NCBI RefSeq assembly: GCF_041381155.1
Contig: NC_091147.1
Coordinates: forward strand, 38,814,053 to 38,878,052
Reading direction: 5' to 3'
Source: Argopecten irradians
Taxonomy: Eukaryota; Mollusca; Bivalvia; Pectinida; Pectinidae
DNA: 64,000 nucleotides
Under the pieces are notes generated by a model. The model saw nothing but the letters and a program-made list of their open reading frames with translations. It was not told where the DNA came from and did not search any database. Of this stretch, positions 21,647 to 32,719 are shown in pieces. Each line of letters begins with the position of its first letter. The first letter of the stretch is position 1. The translations under genes and the position numbers were made by a program.

Positions 21647-22358
21647 TTAAGTAAAACTAACATAACAAATTCAGCTATGACAATTTTTTACGTATAAAGA
21701 AAAAAAAGACCCAACGGACCTGAATTGATCACCTGCTATCTGGTGATCATGGTGCATATATGTATTAATAAGTCTTATAACATAGGTAGTCGTTTCAGTC
21801 ATTTCAAAAATATTTCCATGTTTGACCCAAGTCACTCCAAATGATTATCAATCACAATTACTTGAACAAACCTGGTAACCTTTATTTAAGTATGATGACA
21901 TGATCTTTGCCTTTTGGACCTCTGTGACCTTGAATCAGAGTCATGGTCATTCATTTGATAACCTTTCGTATTTCGTAGTGGTTCATCCCAGCATGCACAG
22001 GTTCAATATCAGGTCCATAGACTCCTAGATTTATTTGTTTGGTCAATGTGGTCTTAAATGAATCTTCAAGGTAATTCAAATGATCACATAAATATGGTAA
22101 CACCTAGCCCATCCCACAATATTCTTTGTCCAATAGGAGGGCTCTTAGATTGCTAGTTATTGATTCTGTATATATCTTAGCCTATATCACACTTATGACC
22201 ATTAATGAAGGCCAAGGCCATTCGTTTGAAATAACGTCATAATCATAGCACCATGCAATAGATCCAAAATACCTGGTCTTGCTATGGCCATTACTTTCCT
22301 CGTAGTTACTGGCAAGATGATAGAATAATAGAATCTTACATGGGTCTGTCAAGTCGAC

Positions 22359-22429
22359 AGGGATATCTCAACCATCATGAAAGATTTTGGCTAATCAACC
22401 CTAGACTTGCCGAGGGTTGAGATATCCCT
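22359..22429. repeat. Hairpin in TRIM upstream flank
   Basis: AGGGATATCTCAACC (22359-22373) and GGTTGAGATATCCCT (22415-22429) are perfect inverted repeats around a 41-bp loop. The same hairpin is present in the copy 2 flank (about 34927-34997) and the copy 3 flank (about 47389-47459). Confidence 0.65.
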
Positions 22430-23452
22430 TTCCACCTGACTGGCCCATCTATAATTCTTTTTCTCCGATACTTTAACGAGAAATGGTAAAAATTCAGACG
22501 AGCTGTGAGCTGTCTTTTCCCTACCCGGCAAAGAACGAATTATCTTTTCCCTTGCATCCGCGAGGTAACCCTGTCAAGTATGGGAGAATGCAGTATCCCC
22601 CTTCATCGTAACCTAGTGACCTTAAATAAATATCAAGGCCCTTTATTCACAAGGTGTGTTTTCCTCATCTCAGGAAGTTACAGGTCCAATATGAAGGGTC
22701 AATTTCTACGCCTACCAGCTTTAGAACTAATTGGCATATTTCTACCTATTTGATATCTGTGACCTTGAAAGGTTATTAATTTGTTTTGAAAATATTAGGT
22801 CTTAAGGCCGTCTTCCTGATATTTGAATCACAACCACATTTATCAATAAGCAGGAAGATAATTAAATTTGTAATTATTTTTCTCAATTTGATATAAAGAC
22901 AGATCCATATGATCAATTCGTTAAATAAATGGAGGATCTGAAAACATCACATATGGGTTCACGTTCTGTACTTCAGATCAAATACATTTTATACATAATT
23001 GTTACATCAAGTGAAAAGGATATGTCGTCCCATTATACATATACGTTAAGATTTGTTATGCTCTTTGGGCGAAATGACTACATAAAAAAACAAATTTAAC
23101 AACGCTTTCAAACTATCTCGTCCCCAAAACACATTTCCAAGATTTTGGAAGCAGACATTTGATTGATCCGAAGTTATATAATGGGATGTTTACAGATCAT
23201 TGACCTTGATCAAATGGAGTAATAATATCGTCTGTATTTGAATCAGATATTTTTGTCATTGTTTTTCTCTACTTTCGGTTTCTACTTCGTTAGCGTTACA
23301 GTACAGACTTGAGGATTAATTTGTCGATTGATGATGTCAATACACTATACTTAATGTTATACACAAGATAGCCCAGTGATTAAACTATGATATCTAGTTC
23401 TTCGAATGAAAAATCCTGTATACACTGTGTACATGAACCGCACATTACTCAC

Positions 23453-23530
23453 CAGTCACAGTCACCACAGATCACTCCCACAGATACGGAACGTTACAAA
23501 GGGAAGTAACTATAGATCTGAAATATGATC
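23453..23530 (-). promoter_or_regulatory. Putative non-coding first exon and promoter zone, TRIM copy 1
   Basis: On the minus strand a strong donor CTG/GTGAGTAATG lies at 23453/23452. The stretch before it (GGGAGTGATCTGTGGTGACT) is less AT-rich and is kept near 56440-56480. Splicing to 20219 would remove a 3.2-kb intron. The upstream limit is unknown. Position and splice sites are the only support. Confidence 0.33.
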
Positions 23531-25076
23531 ACAATAATTCTTCCGTGTTGTTGAAGACGAATGCAATGCATGACGAATTTTAAAAGTTGAAGCAAAAAAT
23601 ATATTTCTTGCTTAGCTATTGCATCTATGTGCATACTGTTTGCATATACAGTATTTTTAGTATAATAACTGTACTACATGAATAATTTTGTTTTAATGCG
23701 TTTTGCGAGGTTTATTGTGCGATAGGACAAATTGTTTAGTGATTTTTTTTTATAACATTGTAGGTTTGTAACATATCGGTTGAATATCTATAAAACAAGC
23801 AGGTTTGGAACATTTTCCACCTCGATTGCGGCTTAATTATTAATAGCTAAAAGTAATTTACCTCTTTTTTTTGCAAAGTTTTCAAAATATGCTATTTTCA
23901 TTTTTCTTTTGTTATAACATATACTATAGTGAAAATAATTGTGATCTAGGGACATATACGGTATCAGTAAACAAAAGAAATTTGCAATAATTCAGAACAT
24001 TTTGCCACTATGATAGGAATCTCCAATTTAAGGTATATTAAAAAAAAGAATTGAGAACTAATTCCTGCAATTTTGGCCAAAAAAATCAGAATTTTATTTA
24101 CAAATATTTGAGGTATTTTTTCTGTTAAGCGCAGAAAATGGCATGTTCTGCAGAATAATACTATCATACAGGTATATTTTTACAGTTAGACAAATCATAA
24201 ATTGTCCAAATATACTGTCTTCTGCCACCTGATGCTGTCAGCCCATTCGGCAAACCTCGGATGATTCCGGTAAAGCCCTGGAATAATAGATGTGCGTATA
24301 ATTTTTCCCTTTATTATGTATACATGATTGGTCAATATTTTTGGGATTAATTGATCGTGCACTATAATTAGAAATTCAGCCGTATGAAGAGAAATAAGCG
24401 CGTCTTTTATTAATATTTTTTAGTAACACGACACTAATATTTAGAGACATATGTCATGAGGCTTAACTAAGTTTGGAAAATGGTTGGGAAAATAGGTTCT
24501 TAATTTACGTGAAGTTTTGTACATACCGATTATTAGTTTGTATAGTTAGGAAATTCTAGAGACTCTTTGTTGGCTGTTTATGGGTAATTATATAAAAAGA
24601 AACTGTATTCAAAATCGAAATGTACATTATCTAATAGAATGATTTTTCTTTTCCTATCAGTTTTCTATAGAAGTTCTGGTTCATCGACTTAAGATCATCA
24701 CACAAGTAGTCCAGATAACGGCTGAATAATATATTTGTTAATAAAACACAAATATTGTATGGAATGGTATAAGTAAGCACAGCAGATCAGAAGAAAGGAA
24801 ATGACTGCATATGCACAAGTTCTTACAAAATATTTAATGCAAAATATAGGACGGAGCTTTATGTACATGCAAGATTTGATATTTGTGGTCCCTAGTTGTG
24901 GAGACAGAATTCTGATGAGAAAATGGTATAACGGGGACTATAAACCAAAGCCTTTTCCTAGGTAAGTAGAATTCGGGAAAAGGCGTCAAACACCGTTATA
25001 CAGTATTATAACCATATCACAAACAAAATCACTTCGTTATAGGCATAGCTTGTTATAGATATAGTACATATATATT
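23531..25076. repeat. Outer duplicated flank (copy 1)
   Basis: Homologous to 56520-58060 beyond TRIM copy 3. It contains one exon-like patch (24195-24277). Otherwise AT-rich DNA that runs into satellite array A. Confidence 0.7.
24195..24277 (-). CDS. Candidate terminal exon of an unidentified gene (first copy)
   Basis: On the minus strand TTATTCCAG is followed by 83 nt that read G-LYRNHPRFAEWADSIRW and end in YLDNL-stop. The patch is GC-richer than its surroundings and is kept with the same length, frame and stop at 57248-57330, while flanking DNA has more indels. I do not recognise the family, and no upstream exon could be joined to it. Confidence 0.35.
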
Positions 25077-28000
25077 ATAGTATTAATAAGGATGTCATGA
25101 TCAATATGTGAAATCACATGTAGTATTAATTAGGATGTCATAATCAATATGTGACATCACATGTAGTATTAATTAGGATGTCATAATCAATATGTGACAT
25201 CACATGTAGTATTAATTAGGATGTCATAATCATTATGTGACATCACATGTAATATTAATTAGGATGTCATAATCAATATGTGACATCACATGTAGTATTA
25301 ATTAGGATGTCATAATGTGACATCACATGTAGTATTAATTAGGATGTCATAATCAATATGTGACATCACATGTAGTATTAATTAGGATGTCATAATCAAT
25401 ATGTGACATCACATGTAGTATTAATTAGGATGTCGTAATCAATATGTGACATCACATGCAGTATTAATTAGGATGTCATAATCAATATGTGACATCACAT
25501 GTAGTATTAATTAGGATGTCATAATCAATATGAGACATCACCTGTAGTATTAATTAGGATGTCATAATCAATATGAGAAAACATGTAGTATTAATTAGGA
25601 TGTCATAATCAATATGTAGTATTAGATGAATCAATCACATGTAGTATTAATTAGGATGTCATAATCAATATATGACATCACATGTAGTATTAATTAGGAT
25701 GTCATAATCAATATGTGACATCACATGTAGTATTAATTAGGATGTCATAATCAATATGTGACATCACATGTAGTATTAATTAGGATGTCATAATCAATAT
25801 GTGACATCACATGTAGTATTAATTAGGATGTCCTTAATGAATATATGACATCACATGTAGTATTAATAGGATGTCTTAATCAATGTTACATCACATGTAG
25901 TATTAGTATTAATTGGACATCACATGTATATTAATAATCAATATGTGACATCACCATGTGTAGTATTAATTAGGATGTCATAATCAATATGTGACATCAC
26001 ATGTAGTATTAATTAGGATGTCATAATCAATATGTGACATCACATGTAGTATTAATTAGGATGTCATAATCAATGTGACATCACATGTAGTATTAATTAG
26101 GATGTCATAATCAATATGTGACATCACATGTAGTATTAATTAGGATGTCATAATCAAATATGTGACATCACATGTAGTATTAATTAGGATGTCATAATCA
26201 ATATGTGACATCACATGTATTATTAATTAGAATGTCATAATCAATATGTGACATCACATGTAGAATTAATTAGGATGTCTTATCAATATGTGACATCACA
26301 TGTAGTATTAATTAGGATGTCATAATCAATATGTGACATCACATGTAGTATTAATTAGGATGTCATAATCAATATGTGACATCACATGTAGTATTAATTA
26401 GGATGTCATAATCAATATGTGACATCACATGTAGTATTAATTAGGATGTCATAATCAATATGTGACATCACATGTAGTATTAATTAGGATGTCATAATCA
26501 ATATGTGACATCACATCTAGTATTAAATAGGATGTCATAATCAATATGTGACATCACATGTAGTATTAATTAGGATGTCATAATCAATATGTGACATCAC
26601 ATGTAGTATTAATTAGGATGTCATAATCAATATGTGACGTCACATGTAGTATTAATTAGGATGTCATAATCAATATGTGACATCACATGTAGTATTAATT
26701 AGGATGTCATAATCAATATGTGACATCACATGTAGTATTAATTAGGATGTCATAATCAATATGTGACATCACATGTAGTATTAATTAGGATGTCATAATC
26801 AATATGTGACATCACTGTAGTATTAATTAGGATGTATGTGACATCACATGTAGTATTAATTAGGATGTCATAATCAATATGTGACATCAATGAGTATTAA
26901 TAGGATGTCATAATCAATATGTGACATCACATGTAGTATTAATTAGGATGTCATAATCAATATGTGACATCACATGTAGTATTAATTAGGATGTCATAAT
27001 CAATATATGACATCACATGTAGTATTAATAGGATGTCATAATCAATATGTGACATCACATGTAGTATTAATTAGGATGTCATAATCAATATGTGACATCA
27101 CATGTAGTATTAATTAGGATGTCATAATCAATATGTGACATCACATGTAGTATTAATTAGGATGTCATAATCAATATGTGACATCACATGTAGTATTAAT
27201 TAGGATGTCATAATGAATATGTGACATCACATGTAGTATTAATTAGGATGTCATAATCAATATGTGACATCACATGTAGTATTAATTAGGATGTCATAAA
27301 TACATACCATAATCAATATGTGACATCACTTGTATTATATTAGAATCAGAATCAATATATGTGAAATCACATGCAATAGAAGTATTAATTAGGATCTCAT
27401 AATCAATATGTGACATCACATGTAGTATTAATTAGGATGTCATAATCAATATGTGACATCACATGTAATATTAATTAGGATGTCATAATCAATATGTGAC
27501 ATCACATGTAGTATTAATTAGGATGTCATAATCAATATGTGACATCACATGTAGTATTAATTAGGATGTCATAATCAATATGTGACATCACATGTAGTAT
27601 TAATTAGGATGTCATAATGAATATGTGACATCACATGTAGTATTAATTAGGATGTCATAATCAATATGTGACATCACATGTAGTATTAATTAGGATGTCA
27701 TAATCAATATGTGACATCACTTGTAGTATTAATTAGGATGTCATAATCAATATGTGACATCACATGTAGTATTAATTAGGATGTCATAATCAATATGTGA
27801 CATCACATGTAGTATTAATTAGGATAGTCATAACGGTTGTGAATCAATAATGTGACATGACACACATGTAGTATTAATTAGGATGTCATAAATTAATATG
27901 TGACATCACATGTAGTATTAATTAGGATGTCATAATCAATATGTGACATCACATGTAGTATTAATTAGGATGTCATAATCAATATGTGACATCACATGTA

Positions 28001-29850
28001 GTATTAATTAGGATGTCATAATCAATATGTGACATCACATGTAGTATTAATTAGGATGTCATAATGTGACATCACATTATATGAATCACATGTATATTAA
28101 TTAGGATGTCATAATCAATATGTGACATCACATGTAGTATTAATTAGGATGTCATAATCAATATGTGACAACCATGGTAATTAATTGGATGTCATAATCA
28201 ATAATATGTGACATCACATGTAGTATTAATTAGGAAGTCATATATGAATCAATATGTGACATCACATATGTGTAGTAATTAATTAGGATGTCATAATGTG
28301 ACATCACATGTGGTATTAATTAGGATGTCATAATCAATATGTGACATCACATGTAGTATTAATTAGGATGTCATAATCAATATGTGACATCATATGTGAC
28401 ATTATATCACATGTGTAGTATTAATTAGGATGTCATAATCAATATGTGACATCACATGTAGTATTAATTAGGATGTCATAATCAATATGTGACATCACAT
28501 GTAGTATTAATTAGGATGTCATAATCAATATGTGACATCACATGTAGTATTAATTAGGATGTCATAATCAATATGTGACATCACATGTAGTATTAATTAG
28601 GATGTCATAATCAATATGTGACATCACATCTAGTATTAATTAGGATGTCATAATCAATATGTGACATCACATGTAGTATTAATTAGGATGTCATAATCAA
28701 TATATGTGACATCACATGTAGTATTAATTAGGATGTCATAATCAATATGTGACATCACATATGAATATTAATTAGGATGTCATAATCAATATGTGACATC
28801 ACATATGTATATGTGATTAGATGTCATAATCAATGTGTGACATCACATGTAGTATTAATTAGGATGTCATAATCAATATGTGACATCACATGTAGTATTA
28901 ATTAGGATGTCATAATCAATATGTGACATCACATGTAGTATTAATTAGGATGTCATAATACAATATGTTGACATCACATGTAGTATTAATTAGGATGTCA
29001 TAAATCAATATGTGACATCACATGTAATATTGATTAGGATGTCATAATCAATATGTGACATCACATGTAGTATTAATTAGGATGTCATAATCAATATGTG
29101 ACATCACATGTAGTATTGATTAGGATGTCATAATCAATATGTGACATCACATGTAGTATTAATTAGGATGTGCATCATGTAGTATTAATAGGATATGTGA
29201 CATCACATGCAGTATTAATTAGGATGTCATAATCAATATGTGACATCACATGTAGTATTAATTAGGATGTTATAATCAATATGTGACGTCACATGTAGTA
29301 TTAATTAGGATGTCATAATCAATATGTGACATCACATGTAGTATTAATAAGGATGTCATAATCAATATGTGACATCACATGTAATATTGATTTGGATGTC
29401 ATAATCAATATGTGACATCACATGTAGTATTAATAGGATGTCATAATCAATATGTGACATCACATGTAGTATTAATTAGGATGTCATAATCAATATGTGA
29501 CATCACATGCAGTATTAATTAGGATGTCATAATCAATATGTGACATCACATGAGTATTAATTATATCATAATATATGTGACATCACATGCAGTATTAATT
29601 AGGATGTACATAATCAATATGTGACATCACATGTAGTATTAATTAGGATGTCATAATCAATATGTGACATCACATGCAGTATTAATTAGGATGTCATAAT
29701 CAATATGTGACATCACATGTAGTATTAATTAGGATGTCATAATCAATATGTGACATCACATGTTGTATTTACTAGTATGTCATAATCAATATGTGACATC
29801 ACAATCTAGTTTTAACTATGATATCATAATCAATGTGATATTACGTGATT
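25077..29850. repeat. 43-bp satellite, array A
   Basis: About 110 tandem units of 43 bp. Each contains the near-palindrome TGTGACATCACATG, then TAGTATTAATTAGG and ATGTCATAATCAATA. Many units are exact and many carry indels or partial units. The array lies between TRIM copies 1 and 2. Arrays B and C have the same unit in the same orientation. Confidence 0.97.
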
Positions 29851-30335
29851 GTCTTGGTAGCCAAAAGGAACGCAGTGGGCTCAGTGGTTAAAATGTTTAT
29901 ACAAATCACATCCGTATTGCAAGTCATAATTAATACCCATATAGGGCATTGGCCACATACTTGATCGACATCACGTGGTATTTATTAGGGTGGTTTTTCT
30001 AGGATGCTGTTCATCACATCAATAGACTCTGATACGTTCTTAAATGACATCAACGTGATAGGATGTCGTATTATGGAACGTTAAACTATATGTGACATCA
30101 AATGTAGTATTTAATTACGATGTCATAATCAAATGTGACATCACATGTAGTATTAATTAGGATGTATAATCAATTTGACAGTAGTATTTAATAGGATGTT
30201 CGTAATCAATATGTGACATCACAATGTAGTAATTAGGATAATCAATCGTGACATCACATGTAGTATTAATTAGGATGTTATAATCAATCAATATTTATTA
30301 GGATATCATATTTCAATGTGTGACATCACGTAATT
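29851..30335. repeat. Degraded edge of array A with a SINE remnant
   Basis: At 29855-30095 the words TGATTGTCTTGGTAGCCAA, AGTGGTTAAAATG and ATAGGGCATTGGCC match the SINE beside TRIM copy 3 (42470-42690), but they are broken and mixed with satellite words. Decayed satellite follows to about 30335, then the 3' flank shared with copy 4. Confidence 0.6.
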
Positions 30336-30725
30336 ATTTATATGGTATATGACACTTGTTTAAAGAATTCGTACGTGGTATATCAAATTATTTCACCCAC
30401 TTTATGAAATAAATTTCGTACTACAAATCCACGTGTGTGAAATCTATATCTGATCAGTGAGGTGGTGAAAAATTAACAAAGAATTTGTTGTATATCCAGT
30501 TCTTTGTATATAAACAACAACTTTAATTCATTCTTACATAGTAACATCCTATTTAATATATAAAGTGGTTCTACTGGAATCCGGAAATGAAAACTTTAGA
30601 AATAAAAAGATGCGTCAGTAATTTATTTTTAAGATATGATCGTTTAATATCCTATAACTTATCATTGTTTGTTGTTTATTGCATTGTGATTTATTGTAAT
30701 TGCATATCTCACAGTTTTCATTAAT
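30336..30725 (-). other. 3' flank of TRIM copy 2
   Basis: Homologous to 60591-60941 beside copy 4; both begin with the same satellite/flank junction (GACACTTGTTTAAAGAATT). It contains the 3' UTR. Confidence 0.6.
30675..30680 (-). promoter_or_regulatory. Possible polyadenylation signal, TRIM copy 2
   Basis: AATAAA on the minus strand, about 45 nt past the stop codon. The matching place in copy 4 (60896-60901) has the same hexamer. Copies 1 and 3 read differently there. Confidence 0.35.
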
Positions 30726-32702
30726 TCAGTAGATTTGAAATATACGAATGTAGCTACGATCATCCTCAGTATCACTTTCGTTGCAAACCACAAACTTGTC
30801 GCCATTAACAGCTATTGCATTTGGATACTCTATTCCATCTGTAGATGTCAACAGTTCCCGTACACGTGTCCCATCCCCAGACATCTGCACGATGTTGTGT
30901 GAATTCCAACCACACACGTAGATGTTTCCCTCCCTGTCTATATCTATTCCAGTAGACTCACTCACGACACCAACCTTCATCACGTCCGTCCGGCGTTTGT
31001 TTGGTGACAGTCTGGACATTGCGGCTTGTCCGATTTTGTTGCAATCAATACTAACAAGTATGTCACCTGTCTCTGTATCATGTGCCAGGTTCCAGCATAT
31101 GTTGTCATATTTGTGTAACATGTCTGTGGCTCCGTCCTGTGTCAGACTGTACACTCCTTCTCCATACGCGCTCACTACAAACCTCCCATCTGTATGAGTG
31201 ATACCACGTAAAGCATTGTCTGTGTTGATGACAGAAGACAGAGATAATTTTTTGTCCTCAACTTTTACCACATATACACCTTTACTATCGACAGCGACTG
31301 CCACAGTAGTGTTGTTCACCAAACACATATCAACGGGATTTCCAGGAATGGTCAACTGATCCAGGTACTGTCCAACGTCTGTAAACAGTTTCAGTCTGAT
31401 GTTTTGACAATCACTAACTACTATGTTGTTATCTGGAAAGTACACCATTCCACATATTGCAACATCCCATATATCAGCTGGGATACGTACGTTGAACTTC
31501 CTTATCTCCTTCGCTTGGCGTTCTGACAATGGCAGTGGAAGGAACCCAGGATCAACAGGGAAACGTCGCTCCTGTTTCTCGATCACAATCTTCCCCAACA
31601 TGTGATCACGTTGAGTGCCAGGTTTAGGAACCTGATGCTGAATACAGACGGATGTATAGGGCTCCTTCATGTCTTTGATCAGGTCCTGACATGACTCGAT
31701 CTCGGCCTGTCCTCTCTGATACATCATTATAGCCTCCATGGGGTTGTTTTCCTCCACAGCTTTGACGGAGGACTTCATGGTATTTAGCATACCCTTCATC
31801 AGACGATCACATTGCCGTAACGACACCTCAATGTTCTCTTTCTCCTTTTTATACTTTGTGACCAATTCATCCGTGACGGCTTTCTGACATTCATCTAGTT
31901 CTTCCTCGATCCTCTGGCGTAGATCTGTGATGCTCTTTAGAGCATTTTCTTGATTTTGAACCAAGGTTTGGATCTGTTCATCAAAGTCCTTCAATAACGA
32001 CTTCATGGTCTCCGCACCTTTCTTCAGCATCTCTTCCATGTCTCTTAGTTGTGTCCCACTTTTTAACCTCTCTAAATATTCCTTGGCTGTCATCACCACT
32101 TCCTGTTCACACTGCCTGTGGTATTTGATCATGCATACATGACACCCAAGACGTTGGTGCTTTTCACAATACCATAGGATTTTTTCTTCATGTTGATCAC
32201 ATTTCGGGACCGATTTCTCTGGTTTTGACCTGCTGATATCATACTCACGAATATCTAAGATATCACAGTCATTGTGTATGATGTCATGATGTTGTTCCTT
32301 ACAGTTCTCACAAAAATGTGTGTTCATCATTTTGCACCAGAATTTGGCTGGATTAGTCAGGTCACCTTTGGTCTTGCAGGGTTTGCAGTATGGTAATTCA
32401 GATGAACGTTCCTTTAGCTGGATCAGGTTCTGCATCACGACATTAGTGGGGAACTGTTCCGCCCATTTCTCCTTTGGTTCTGCATGATTGCCAGGGGAGG
32501 TCGTCATCCGACAGATTGGACAGGGAAATGATGTATCTGACACCCTCTTCCCCGATATTTCCTTGAGGATGTAAGTCCCAAGACATTCCTGACAGAAACT
32601 GTGATGACAGGGTAGGGACTTGGGTTGTTGAAGTCTTTCAAGGCAGATTGGACACTCAAGTAAGTGTAGATCAAGCTCTGGAGGACGTCCGCCTTCAGCC
32701 AT
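30726..32702 (-). CDS. TRIM copy 2 (beta): RING, two B-boxes, coiled coil, NHL-like propeller
   Basis: Intact, 658 codons from the shared start MAEGGRPPELD at 32702. An in-frame ATG seven codons earlier (32723) exists, but the other copies do not support its use. RING, B-box and coiled-coil residues are as in copy 1, with LPCHHSFC in place of LPCLHSFC. It shares with copy 4, against copies 1 and 3, the words QENALKSITDLRQRIEEELD and KEYLERL and one extra residue in the first propeller blade (ADIWDVAICGMVY). Its blade loops are its own: SDCQNIRL, VDSKGVY, SIDCNKIGQ, CGWNSHN. Expected role: an E3 ligase whose propeller picks the target. The target is unknown. Confidence 0.92.
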   Translation of the reverse strand: MAEGGRPPELDLHLLECPICLERLQQPKSLPCHHSFCQECLGTYILKEISGKRVSDTSFPCPICRMTTSPGNHAEPKEKWAEQFPTNVVMQNLIQLKERSSELPYCKPCKTKGDLTNPAKFWCKMMNTHFCENCKEQHHDIIHNDCDILDIREYDISRSKPEKSVPKCDQHEEKILWYCEKHQRLGCHVCMIKYHRQCEQEVVMTAKEYLERLKSGTQLRDMEEMLKKGAETMKSLLKDFDEQIQTLVQNQENALKSITDLRQRIEEELDECQKAVTDELVTKYKKEKENIEVSLRQCDRLMKGMLNTMKSSVKAVEENNPMEAIMMYQRGQAEIESCQDLIKDMKEPYTSVCIQHQVPKPGTQRDHMLGKIVIEKQERRFPVDPGFLPLPLSERQAKEIRKFNVRIPADIWDVAICGMVYFPDNNIVVSDCQNIRLKLFTDVGQYLDQLTIPGNPVDMCLVNNTTVAVAVDSKGVYVVKVEDKKLSLSSVINTDNALRGITHTDGRFVVSAYGEGVYSLTQDGATDMLHKYDNICWNLAHDTETGDILVSIDCNKIGQAAMSRLSPNKRRTDVMKVGVVSESTGIDIDREGNIYVCGWNSHNIVQMSGDGTRVRELLTSTDGIEYPNAIAVNGDKFVVCNESDTEDDRSYIRIFQIY

Positions 32703-32719
32703 TGTAGTTATTGGTGTGA

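Larger units (their letters stand above)
20224..23450. repeat. Duplicated upstream flank of TRIM copy 1
   Basis: Almost identical to 32720-35655 (copy 2) and 45190-48475 (copy 3), and about 10 percent diverged from 62940-64000 (copy 4), judged by eye. It holds the 1.1-kb foldback element and a GATATC hairpin at 22359-22429. Short open frames here are shared only because the DNA is duplicated. It is probably the first intron of the gene. Confidence 0.8.
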
